From Ascarosepion bandense (Eukaryota; Mollusca; Cephalopoda; Sepiida; Sepiidae): DNA of 64,000 bases. Location of the stretch: positions 1,907,501 to 1,971,500 of the forward strand of contig JBBBDQ010000192.1 of NCBI GenBank assembly GCA_037127315.1, written 5' to 3'. A model generated the notes under the pieces. The model ran no database searches, was not told where the DNA came from, and worked only from the letters and a program-made list of their open reading frames with translations. The translations under genes were made by a program, and so were the position numbers. Positions 54,318 through 64,000 of this stretch are shown here, piece after piece (the stretch's first letter is position 1; the number at the start of each line of letters is the position of its first letter).

Positions 54318-54416
54318 CGTGTGTCGATTCTGATATTGCTGCCTGAGAGAGGCTTAAATGCTGATTTGCAAACACCGTAGAAAAAGTTTCAGTTTACTTC
54401 TGCACTCGTAGAAAGC
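53674..54416. promoter_or_regulatory. Divergent CDK7/REXO2 intergenic promoter region
   Basis: 743 bp between the two start codons, which point away from each other, so both 5' UTRs and a shared promoter must lie here unless upstream noncoding exons exist. I see no convincing TATA box or CpG-rich block. The region holds several A/T homopolymers and an (AC)n(AT)n microsatellite at 54283-54317, about 100 bp upstream of the REXO2 ATG. That placement is inference from gene arrangement only. Confidence 0.6.
54283..54317. repeat. (AC)n(AT)n microsatellite
   Basis: Alternating AC run switching to AT, ending in cgtgtgtc. It lies in the divergent promoter region and is likely length-variable. Confidence 0.9.
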
Positions 54417-54458
54417 ATGAGCGATTCATCTGAAAGGATTGTTTGGATTGATTTAGAG
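54417..54458 (+). CDS. REXO2: REXO2 coding exon 1
   Basis: Encodes [14 protein letters not shown] with the motif I acidic residues D12 and E14. The donor is GAG|gtattt. The ATG is the first in frame after the TAG at 54378. Confidence 0.9.
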
Positions 54459-57400
54459 GTATTTTTGTCTTAAGCATCTGCTTTTTTTATTACAAGATTG
54501 TCCTTGGTATGTGCATGTTGAAAACCTAAAAAAAAAAACTTTAAAAGCAATAACTAGTTTTTGGGGTACATTTTACGAGTCTTTTTTTGTTTGACAGTGA
54601 TGTAATTTTAAAAATGTTTTCTTCTGTGACAAGGAATTCGAATTGTTTTTTTTTCTGCTTTGTAATATTACGACAAAATAACCCTAAAAACTTGATAAAA
54701 TAATTTATTTAGGTTCATTTTAAAAGCGATCAAAACAACAAAAAAAGAATCTTTATTCATTCTACTTGTGAATGTCGTCCACACGCGAGAAAACTATTTA
54801 GAATTAAAAACAATGAAAAATAATTAAATAATAAACTCTAAATAACTTCTTCATTTAAGCATAAAAAATAAACTTATTACAATTCGGAGCATAACACAAA
54901 GAATAAAAAGCAAAACAAATGAGTCTTTTTTTTCTTCAGTAAGTGTATAGTGGTTAGTGTACTGTTTTTAGTGTTCAATGAACTAGAGAACTTAATTATT
55001 TTCAATGTAGGCTCTCCAGAACAAAAATGTTAAAGCAAGCAAAAAGGTTAATAATAACTTTAGTTTACTTTCTGTGTCAGCGCATGTGTCACCACGTTCT
55101 CCTTGTAACCGCTTTTTATGTATTTTAAAATTACACATTTTCCTTAAACTGAAGTCAGGATAAACATTAAACTTTTTAAAGTGGACACAAATACGGGGTT
55201 TTGTTGAACTTAACTATACGTCGATCATTACCACTTTAAAAACTTAAATTTTTTTTCAAAAATTATCATGTTCCTAAAGAAATAATGGTTAATCAAATCT
55301 TTACGAAAGTAATTAAATTAACTTGATAATTAGAATGTCAACATCGGATCAAGAAGGGCATCACATATCTCATGGATGACACACAAGAAGAAGACTTAGG
55401 AATGGGAAGGTAAGAATAAAAATGTCAAAACACATTACATTTGCTAATTTTTGAAAGTAAATGTTGCTATTATTAATTATTAGCTTAGTTTGGCACACGT
55501 ATGCAGTGCCCGGTGAGGACTGAACTCCCTATTCAGTAAAAAATGCTTAACATTAACAATACCGCTTCCCAAATATTTCACAACGATCCGCTTTGTACGA
55601 AACTAAATGTTGTTTTATTTCACTACGTAAGATAAAATTAAATGTTTTATGCTTTTTTTTTTTTTAATTTAAAATTTTAGTTCTGTTAGAATTTGTATTA
55701 TACATTTGTATCTATAAATAGTTGACCCTGTTTTTGTTACTATTGTTCCTTGCTGGAATGTTCACATCAGATCTACGATTGCATTGAACTTAGTGTTGGC
55801 ACACAGTTCTTTTTTAATTTCTATTACAGAGAAATTAAATTTTCTCCCTTGAATATTATAAAAAATTTAAGTTGTTAAATTTTAGTGTGTATTGTCTGCT
55901 TTTCTGAGATGAAGTAGATGCTGTGTTGGGCTCCTTGAATTTTAAAAATAATTTTGAATTTGATATATTTCAGTTTGTGGGAAAACAGCTGTTTTACATT
56001 CAGAACCAATCAAAAAGGATTCCCCCCACCAAATTCCAATAAGTGAATTTGGAACTTACCTGGAGGTAATAAAAGGGTGCCAAAGAGTTAATGAAAAGAG
56101 TCAACAAACATCTACTGCTGGAAAATTATCTAAAATTCAATAAAACATTAAATTACAAAAAATATTTTTCTAAATTTTATTTTTTATAGGTACTAGAAAA
56201 ACATTAGATAAGCATTCATCAAGCTATCAACAAATAAACAGCTATTGCCCTGTTAAAAATGCATTTCTGTGATATTTAAAACTAATAGTATGTTTTAATA
56301 CTATGTTTAAAATCAAATTAATTATACGTTAATTAATCAGTTAATATTCCTCAAATAAAGTTTCAAAAAGTATTTAATTTTTTGAAAAATTTTTTAATAA
56401 AGCGAATTACATTACAGTGAATGAGGGCTAAAAATAATGCTTAAACCAATTTTTTAGCACAAAAAAAACTTCTAATCAGTTTAAATTAGTTTTGAAATAG
56501 AGCAAATTATTTTGCTTATTGGAAATATTAAATTTGATTTATTAGCTTGAAATTAAAAATAAAAATGACAAAGATTTTTCATTTTTAAAAATTAATTTTC
56601 AACCTTAGGTATCATGATTCTGTGGAGGTACTTACTTTTATTAAACTTAGTATAATGAATAAATTTGAAGGCATTAAGACACCATCAAAACAAAATTATA
56701 GCATAAATTTAATTTGTGTTAGGTAAATGTGAAAAGAGAAATGTTTATTCTAAGAGTAAATTTTGGGAAAATTAGAGTGTAAAGTATTCTTTTATGTAAA
56801 TGAAATATTTCTGTTGTAATTCTGAAAATTTTTCTTTGTAGCAATGGGAATAGATTGTGCAGGAAAAAATAAGACAAAGATTTGTTTTTTAAAAACTTAA
56901 AAGAACTTACTCAAGTATTGATTCTTCTTATATATAAGAATCTTTAAATAGATTCTGGAAAATACCCGTGAAAAAAATCTCAAACACCCACATTGATGGA
57001 TCAGAAAACGAAGCATTCAAGACAAAAAATTGACTGAACAAGAGATATTAAATTTATATCGTAATATTAGTCAGACAAAGTGAAATATCAAACTTATTTC
57101 CTTTTTGTACATCCATACCCCCTCCCAAAAAATCTAGCAGTTGCTAAAAGAAAAGAATAAATTAAAATTCTTTTAAAATGTTTCACACTAGAAAATGGCA
57201 TTTTATGTTTTTTTTATTCTTCAAACATGTCTTCATTTAATAAAAGAAACTCTTGTGATGAACAGTAATAGTATGAATTTCAAAATCACACTGATAAATT
57301 ACTTTTTTTTTCTTTTTTCTTTTTTTTGTTTAATGAAAATTTCTTTCTGTCTGGTAAAGTGTTTTATTAAACTATGCAATCACCAATTCTCAAGATTTTT

Positions 57401-58441
57401 TAAGTTTTATTGCATTATCTTTGGTAAGATACAGGACAAATTTTCTGTGTATTCATATTTGATTGTGCACAAACATTTTACTGAAATAATTTCTTCAGGG
57501 ATTTTTCTTTATATAAGTGTAAAAAGATTGAATAAGTATTGAAAATCTGTTTTGTGAGTAGTTAAGTTAACAATATTCCTCTTCCTCATTATTAATTTTT
57601 TATTTAAAAAAATTCTTTTTAACATTTGATCATAATTTTAATTGAATATCCACTTGAAAGGTTACAATACTTTGAAAAGCAAAATTAGTATTTATTAAAA
57701 TTCTGAAATTTAAGAATGCAAGGCTTTGATATAAAAATTCTGCCACTAAATTGCATTTTCAGTTTATTTTTCCAATGTGTATTCTTTAAAATGTGGTAGC
57801 TATATAATTTAATCTAATTCCTCATAATCAAATCTTTTCTATTAACTCAACTAAGATATGTTTTATTTTTTTATATTAAAAAAAAAAACGATAAAATAAC
57901 AAAATGCTAAATTTTTATTACTTTTTTTTTTCTCAAGATGACTGGGTTGGATTTGCAGATAGACCGGATTATTGAAATGGCTTGCATCATCACTGACAAG
58001 AACTTGAATGTCATAGCAAAGGTTTCTTTTTTGTTTTTAAGCAACTTTAGTGAATTACAAAAAAGATTTATAAATTTACTTTATACAGTGTATATAATTC
58101 TATTTTGTACACGTTTTCACTTTTATATTTTCCCATCAAAATATGTTATATATGAAACATTTTATATTTCTATTATTTTTATGCAATTTATATTATTTAA
58201 GTATTTTAAAATATGCAGAAACAATTAAAATTTAGACCATTTAAAGTTTTTTTTAATTTTTATTTTTTAATGAAATGTTCACAACTGATACTGATCAATC
58301 TGAAAATACTGTTTCTTTATTTCTTTACAAAAACTGGTAATTTATTGCAACTTGCTGTTTTAGGCTCCAACTTTGATAATCAAACAACCAAACAGCCTCC
58401 TAGACACCATGAATGATTGGTGTAAAGAACATCATGGCAAA
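54417..58441 (+). CDS. REXO2: Oligoribonuclease / small-fragment exonuclease, 5' part (3 exons)
   Basis: DEDDh-family 3'-5' exoribonuclease that degrades 2-5-nt RNA (nanoRNA) in mitochondria and cytoplasm. Coding exons are 54417-54458, 57938-58021 and 58364-58441 (68 residues). They read [14 protein letters not shown], then [20 protein letters not shown], then [20 protein letters not shown] and KEHHGK, closely matching human REXO2 ([28 protein letters not shown]). Catalytic residues visible are D12 and E14 of exonuclease motif I. All junctions are GT-AG, phase 0. Motifs II and III (about 130 residues) are not in the window, so the gene continues to the right past 64,000. An in-frame TAG at 54378-54380 means this first exon has no room for a mitochondrial presequence. 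The gene is divergent from CDK7. Confidence 0.94.
54459..57937. other. REXO2 intron 1
   Basis: 3.5 kb of A+T-rich DNA with one short repeat copy (56,500-56,640). The 115-codon frame at 57,195-57,542 is F/L/I-rich low-complexity text inside the intron and is not called. Confidence 0.6.
56500..56640 (+). repeat. Same repeat family, short copy in REXO2 intron 1
   Basis: Shares attttgcttattggaaatat.aaattt and ends ctgtggaggtacttact. The only copy found outside CDK7 intron 1. Confidence 0.55.
57938..58021 (+). CDS. REXO2: REXO2 coding exon 2
   Basis: 28 codons from [20 protein letters not shown] to NVIAK. The acceptor is tctcaag after a T-rich tract and the donor AAG|gtttct. The MTGLD joined to exon 1's WIDLE forms the family signature. 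Confidence 0.95.
58364..58441 (+). CDS. REXO2: REXO2 coding exon 3
   Basis: 26 codons, [10 protein letters not shown] through [10 protein letters not shown]. The acceptor is ttttag and the donor AAA|gtatgt. No later REXO2 exon (beginning around SGLT in the human protein) was found to the right edge. Confidence 0.94.
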
Positions 58442-59543
58442 GTATGTATATCATCTTGAATTCTGTGTTTTGCTTTTTGATTATGATTATTACTGGGATT
58501 ATTATTGATACAATTTATTGTTGTCATTACCAATGACTTAAGGAAATGAAAGGTTGAAGTGATGTACATGTTCTTTATCTTAACCATGTGATTAGAAATA
58601 TCCTTCATAAAATGATGGTGTATCCATAAACATTTTTTTTTTAATTTCATGGAGAAAAGTCACCAAGTTTTTATTGAAATCTCTACCTTTCTTGATCATA
58701 TCCATTGCCCCAACAATTTTTGATTTTAAGTACCTCATTTTTTGGATTGCAATTTCATTCGTCTTAATTTTGAAAAGAAATGACATGTCTTTCAAAGCTC
58801 ACTATCCCACAAAATCTGAATTTTTTTGGATTAAATGTAAATATGAATTATAAATACTGTATATGTTATAGGAAATATAATTGTTAAATTTGTAATAAAT
58901 TTTATATTTAAAAAGATTTTAATTGATAATTTATTTAATTTAAAAGCATTAAAAACATCTAAATAAATAAACAGCAAATTCTGCCTGCCTGTCTATATGT
59001 ATGTCTGTCCGTCCTCTATCTCAGGCCACACTTGCTCTAAATAGAAATATTATACATTTTTGGAATCAGGATGATCCCAGGATTGAAAATCAACCTTTCA
59101 TCTGGTGTTTGAACATCCAGCATTGGGATTTATGTCTGGATGAGAAGGGAACAAATTTTAAAATAACTGAAAACAATTAAGAATTTCAAGTTTTAAATTT
59201 ATGTTGTGTTTAGAGTAACACAAAAACTTTTAAATTTAAACTTTTTAAAAAAAATTCAGTTTAAAATATCTCCAAAACTTTTTCTTCAATCTTATTTCTT
59301 CAAAATGCTAAGGAATCATTTAATGTGAGAGGTTTCATAATATGAGGTTTTGAAGTTCCAAGGAGTTTGTGATTTGAAGAACTGAATTTTTGACCTGAAT
59401 TGTAATTTTGGCCAATATCTGTCTTATGGCCAGAATTGGACTTATAGCTTTAACCAGAATTAAAGTGGTTTTGAAATTCCATGAAATGAATTGAGGAATT
59501 CAGTTATTTCTTAAAAATTATCATTACTGTTTCCTGAGATTGA

Positions 59544-59768
59544 TCAGAGGTTCAATTAGTTTTGAGTCAGAGGTTCAATTAGTTTTGAGTCAGAGGTTCA
59601 ATTAGTTTTGAGTCAGAGGTTCAATTAGTTTTGAGTCAGAGGTTCAATTAGTTTTGGGTCAGAGGTTCAATTAGTTTTGGGTCAGAGGTTCAATTAGTTT
59701 TGGGTCAGAGGTTCAATTAGTTTTGGGTCAGAGGTCCAATTAGTTTTGGGTCAGAGGCTCCAATTAGC
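59544..59768. repeat. 23-bp minisatellite, ten units
   Basis: Exact 23-bp period with unit starts from 59,544 to 59,751 (tcagaggttcaattagtttt then gag or ggg). The first four units end gag; from the fifth on they end ggg. Units 9 and 10 have small changes. There are no spacers. Confidence 0.97.
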
Positions 59769-60129
59769 TCCCGCCACAAGAACTAGCTTGAAAGTTTGCA
59801 CAGTGCAGCTTTTAAGCTAGTTTATAATAATTCTCATTATTATAACTTAAAAAAATATTTTCAGTTTATCTCCTGATTTTTCTTATATTTATATTTCTTT
59901 ATAGAACAAGTTTACTTTTATTAAAGTTCAACTTACATTTTGTTTATTTTTTATTATATCTTTTTTTCACAGTCATTTATTTCCCATTGTTTATTATATG
60001 ATAATATTGTTAGAAATATATTGGGTCAAAACAAAAATTGATAGCGTATTTCAAGTGAATTTTAAAGACAATATTTCAGTATTTGTACATTAATTTATTT
60101 GATCACACATGCACCATTTCATTTTACCA

Positions 60130-60430
60130 TCCTTTTACTATCTTTGAAGCAGCTTCAGGATTCTGTCCTCCCAGAACTTAGCATCTTTTTGGGTGAAGAA
60201 CTGCCTTAAGTGGTTTTTATGGGCTTTCAGAGAGTTGAAGCTCATCCCATTAAGAGTAAGGATAAGAGTTTGTGGTAATTCAAAGGTGCAAAGTCACGTG
60301 TGTACAGTGGATATCCCAGCCAATTTCTATCAGGTTTGCAAAAGACATGAGGTTTGGTGTTTTCTTGATGAATTATGAGTCTTCCAATGGGCCAATTCTT
60401 TAAATTTACATGGGTGGAAGCCACCCTTTT
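60130..60430 (-). mobile_element. mariner transposase C-terminal fragment (REXO2 intron 3)
   Basis: Minus-strand open frame (60,242-60,484) has HQENTKPHVF and YTRDFAPLNYHKLLSLL, matching the QDNAxPH and PDLAPSDYHLF blocks of mariner; KDAKFWEDRILKLLQR follows in another frame at 60,130-60,180. The catalytic QDN reads QEN. Confidence 0.75.
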
Positions 60431-60527
60431 TGACTGGGCAAAAAAAGGGATATATTTTTTAAATTTGAAAAAATGAATAACCAATAGTCTGTCATATTTC
60501 TGGTGGTCTTTTTTATAGCCAACTAGC

Positions 60528-60905
60528 AGTATAGCCTGGCATTGCTCGGGTGTAAGGAAAGCTTTAAAACTAATCCATGATCCTAAAGCTCAAACTCTTT
60601 GGACATTGGCACGAAAGACTAAAAAGTAATAGTTGTTTCCAGTTAAAGCGAAAGCGTAGACTGAAAGAAAAATGAATGGATGTAAGTCAAATTTTGATTT
60701 CCTGGTATCGATATCAAATAAGTTTTTTCGTCATCAACTGAATTTTGAAGGCTAAATAAGTCCTCTGATTAAATGGTATCATGGCTGAGACTAAGAACTA
60801 CAATTATACCTACTTAGAGCCAAACCCGAAGCAAAAACTAAAATAAAAGGGCTGAAAAAATACAGACATACAGGCAGATAAACAGACACACACACACACA
60901 AACAT
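60528..60905 (+). repeat. Dispersed repeat beginning tagcctggcattgctcggg
   Basis: The opening actagcagtatagcctggca, followed by ttgctcgggt, resembles the start of a repeat common in invertebrate genomes that I associate, from memory only, with non-LTR elements. It ends in an (AC/AG)n tail (60,863-60,901). No protein was recognised. Confidence 0.45.
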
Positions 60906-62008
60906 CTTGCCTTATATCGATTTTCTGCACTATTGTAAGAACTGCAACCTTGAAAGTTCTATTTATAAATAAGTTTAGATTTAGATTCTAAGCAAAGAAA
61001 CTTTTTTCAGACAAATATAATGTTTCACAAAGCGTTTGGCTTTCTTTTAATGCACTTCTTCCAAAAGTAAGTATACAAAACAAACTATTTAATAATTATT
61101 TACTTACACTTTAATTATCATTTTTAATTATTTTATATCACTAATAAAGAATTTTTATGGTACAGATCTTTTCTGCTATTTGTACAGCAATAAGAGAAAT
61201 GATGAAATGCTTCTAATTTTCCTAAATTTCCTCCATTTTCACTTTTAACGTAAGACATTTAAATTTCACAATCCATACAGGAAGTGAATAGAAAGATATG
61301 TTAAAGTTATCATTCAGTATATGTTTACATGTTATAAGTTTCAGTGTTCAAATGATATATTGCATTTTATATATATATATATTTAAATTTTTTTTAACAA
61401 AATAACATAAAACAAAAATGAATGATAATATTGTAGTACCATTAATATCATTTTATAGCAACTAGTATAACCTGCTTTAATAAGAGGAGATGAATCTTGG
61501 ATGAAAACTTGTCTGGAAGTAGTTTATACAGTAAAAATACCTCTTGGTGAAAAGAATAACATGCATTTAAGCAGGGTTGTTTGATTTAAATCAAATGATT
61601 TTTTTTTATCACAAATTTAAATCAATTTTACAAAAATCTTTATTTAAAGTAAAAATTTTAGAAATGAAACAATTTCATAGAGGAAAAAAGTTTAAAACGT
61701 TGAATCAACTGTTTTTTTTTGTTTTTTTTTTTTTAAACACTTTAACAAAATTTTAACCATTTAACAATTTTTTTCAACATGATCAGTATTTGTCTTCATA
61801 GATTTAAGTAGAAAGACCAGTTTTGCTATTTTACCTGTACGAAGGTGGTTTCTCAGTTTGGAATGCACCAGTCCATAGGACGAGAAAATACTTCAACACC
61901 AGATAAGGCCACTGCTGACTGGAGTTGCTTAACTTGATAGTATATCACTGCTCAACGCACATGCATGTGAATACCACTATTCAATAGCAGAGACAGTCTC
62001 GTATATAG

Positions 62009-62040
62009 ATATTTCTCACTGGTATGCTGGTGAGAAATAT
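62009..62040. repeat. Perfect 11-bp hairpin near the Gypsy LTR
   Basis: atatttctcac (62,009-62,019) pairs perfectly with gtgagaaatat (62,030-62,040) around a 10-nt loop. Confidence 0.9.
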
Positions 62041-62467
62041 TGCATACTGGTTTCATTGCAATAACAATTTTTTCTTTTCTTAATGATTATGTTGGCAAGA
62101 AGGTGGGCTTTCTTTAAGAAAATATTTCAAAATTCTTGAACAATTCTTTCCGAATATTCATTGCTTCAGCAATGGTCCATGTATCACTCTGAATTTTATC
62201 CAGAACTTTATCTATGGTCTGTAACTGTAAAAGCTGTTCATCTGTGTGTTGAAATGTGTCACGAAAAAAAAATCAAGTCTGTCTCTTGTTGCCTTCTCAA
62301 GAAATCTAACTGCCCCCTCATGCCAGCTCTTTACATAGAGCTTGGTACCTTGCCTATGCAAAACACCATGCATTGCATAGATAAGCCAGCTATTAATCAC
62401 AGTTTCTGTGCATGCCCATCTGTACTTGCTTTGGGAGTGTCAAGTTGACCAACCGACTCATTACACA
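62041..62467 (-). mobile_element. Probable 3' LTR of the right-edge Gypsy element
   Basis: On the minus strand a purine tract AAGATCAGAGGGG (62,468-62,480) is followed by TGTGTAATGAGTCGG, the polypurine-tract/TG start expected of an LTR at 62,467. The far end was not fixed; the interval's left bound is arbitrary and the LTR may reach below 62,000. Confidence 0.5.
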
Positions 62468-64000
62468 CCCCTCTGATCTTAAGATCACAAAGCTCCTCAG
62501 CTCAAGAGAAGGTCGAGTTGACCTGGCGACTACATCTGCATATACACAACTTACACGCTTGACATATCGGGATGACCACACAGGCTTCTTCTGAGCAAGA
62601 TGACAGGGGCTTCATCTTCGGATGAACTCTCGTCCATTGAACTGCCATCTGCATCTGAACAGCTGGCCACATTGGTGTCCACAGGTAGAATACTGATGTC
62701 TGAGGCAACACTCAGTGGGTCCGATTTTAGATACACCAATCGTGCACTATCTTCAGAGTCACTTTCATCGGCTGATGACAGTTTTGACCCTACAACTGGC
62801 CACAAGGCATCGACCCGCACTGACTGCGAGCTGATAATCTCGGTAACATCCCATTCTCAGCTTGCCCATACGCCTGCTGTGCAGGGTCTTAACCTACACT
62901 GTCACCAATTCTGTATTTTGCTTGTGCGTTGCAAGGAGCCATTGCAATGTCGATGCCTTGCAGCTGTAAGTGATAGGCGTGCACCATGTTAGCTGGTAAT
63001 TTTGTAGGCAAAACACATCCTTCGACGTTGCATTATATCAGTACACTACTTCTGGGATCAAACATTGGTTCCTGGCTGCAATTACTTTTATAGACTGGTG
63101 GCTCCTCCCTACTATGCTGTTTCTTGCCTGCACGTAGGCACACCAGAACAGAAGCTGCACACTCCACTTTCTCTAGGAACTTCAAGAATTGCTTTAAAGA
63201 AAATGCTGCACCATTGTTTATTATTTCGGCAGGTGGGCCTCTGTTGTAAAAGATGGACTCCAGTATTATGCTGGCAGTGTCCTGATGATGCAGCAGTTGC
63301 CAAATGGCGAAGTGGGAAGAACCACAGTCAATAACAATCAAATAAAGCTGGCTGCCAACATGCGTAATGTCTATCGCCAGCCTGTTCTAGACATGGGTAG
63401 TACTCAAGTTTCCTTTTTGCCATTGCACCAGTGCTGGATCGATTGACTGGCTTGCCTCCCACCTTTGCACTAACATCCTGACGTCTACCTTTTTAACTGC
63501 TGGGTCGACCATTTTTGAGAAGTAGAGTGTCTGTTTATTCCCGGGATTGCCTCATTGTTCATATATGCTCATGATCCACTCTAGGTCTATACTGAGCGCA
63601 GAAGCAGTACATAGCAGCTGCAGAGGTTCAGACTCTTTCTGAGCAGCAGACAACCAATGCTGTGGAACACAAATCAATGTATCTGTTCTGTTGATTGCCA
63701 ATTTAACCAACACTACATCCACATACAGTTTGTACTCTTTGATAGTTTCAGTTAGCATGGTGAGCCGCCTTCATATCAGCATCTCGCTCATTGCCTTGGT
63801 GGTAAATTGCGCTCTTCCAGTTAATGCATCTGATATCAAATACTGGGTGCATGCTGAGTCTGTGACGATGTGTAGTACTGTTGTATGCCATTGGAGTGCC
63901 AGGTTAACCCCCTTCAGAGTAGCGTTTAGTTCAGCCAGGTTTATGTGCTGTGCGTAATTTTCTGGTTGTAGCCAGCAGGCGTCTTCTATGATCGACCCAT
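62468..64000 (-). mobile_element. Ty3/Gypsy element, RNase H to integrase, degraded, runs off the right edge
   Basis: Minus strand: RNase H LAELNATLKGVNLALQW (about 63,876-63,926), the integrase zinc region GNPGNKQTLYFSKM and SQSIDPAL, core AIDITHVGSQLYLIVIDCGS (about 63,313-63,372), then FAIWQLLHHQDTASIILES and RGPPAEIINNGAAF (63,190-63,310), and an acidic tail with SSMDESSSEDEAPVILLRRS (62,551-62,660). The zinc ligands read as non-His/Cys, and the catalytic DNG is NNG. It is less A+T-rich than the rest and less decayed than the intron 2 Gypsy, so probably a younger insertion. Confidence 0.85.

Larger units (their letters stand above)
58442..64000. other. REXO2 intron 3 (to window end)
   Basis: At least 5.5 kb with a minisatellite, a mariner fragment, a dispersed repeat and a Gypsy element listed separately. 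58,442-59,540, 59,770-60,130 and 60,906-61,980 show nothing else recognisable. Confidence 0.6.

Noticed and set aside
57195..57542. 115-codon frame in REXO2 intron 1
   Set aside because: Phe/Leu/Ile-rich text from T-rich DNA with no motif; REXO2 exon 2 follows in a different context.
59544..59768. CRISPR-like array
   Set aside because: Units are directly adjacent with no spacers, in an animal intron: a minisatellite.
62600..62992. 130-codon plus-strand frame rich in Ser
   Set aside because: Antisense to the acidic tail of the Gypsy polyprotein, whose coding strand gives the meaningful sequence.

Overview
The window is animal (metazoan) nuclear DNA. It is strongly A+T-rich by eye, has GT-AG spliced genes with kilobase introns, and is packed with decayed transposable elements. 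The mix of elements (CR1/Jockey-like, Jockey-like and Tx1-like LINEs, tRNA-derived SINEs, Penelope-like GIY-YIG fragments, Ty3/Gypsy, mariner, Tc1, piggyBac, hAT) and the invertebrate-looking host proteins suggest an invertebrate. A lophotrochozoan such as a cephalopod mollusc is my best guess, but the species is not proven by the sequence.

Two host genes are well supported. On the minus strand, 13,032-53,673 holds a complete 11-exon gene for cyclin-dependent kinase 7, the catalytic subunit of the CDK-activating kinase and of TFIIH. All eleven exons join in frame to 339 residues. On the plus strand, starting 743 bp from the CDK7 ATG and pointing the other way, are the first three coding exons of REXO2, the oligoribonuclease (DEDDh 3'-5' exonuclease). 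Its remaining exons lie beyond the window. The two genes therefore appear to share a divergent promoter.

Layout. 1-13 kb: CDK7 3' flank with three degraded LINEs (minus 1-1,830; plus 4,485-7,445; minus 8,640-11,350) and a dispersed repeat in two copies. 13-54 kb: CDK7, whose introns carry most of the other elements. Intron 9 has mariner, Tc1 and a SINE whose 3' tail matches the 3' end of the LINE at 4.5-7.4 kb. Intron 7 has piggyBac. Intron 6 has a hAT element and a hairpin cluster. Intron 2 has a Gypsy element with a solo LTR inserted into it. Intron 1 has three roughly 1.3-kb copies of an unassigned noncoding repeat and two adjacent foldback structures. 54-64 kb: REXO2 introns with a 23-bp minisatellite, a mariner fragment, and the 3' part of a minus-strand Gypsy element that runs off the right edge.

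No element looks capable of moving: every coding element seen is broken by stops, frameshifts or lost catalytic residues. No tRNA, rRNA, CRISPR array or bacterial-style operon was seen. The observations most worth following up are the LINE/SINE shared tail, the CDK7/REXO2 divergent pair, the roughly 1.3-kb repeat family and foldbacks in CDK7 intron 1, and the solo LTR with its promoter motifs.
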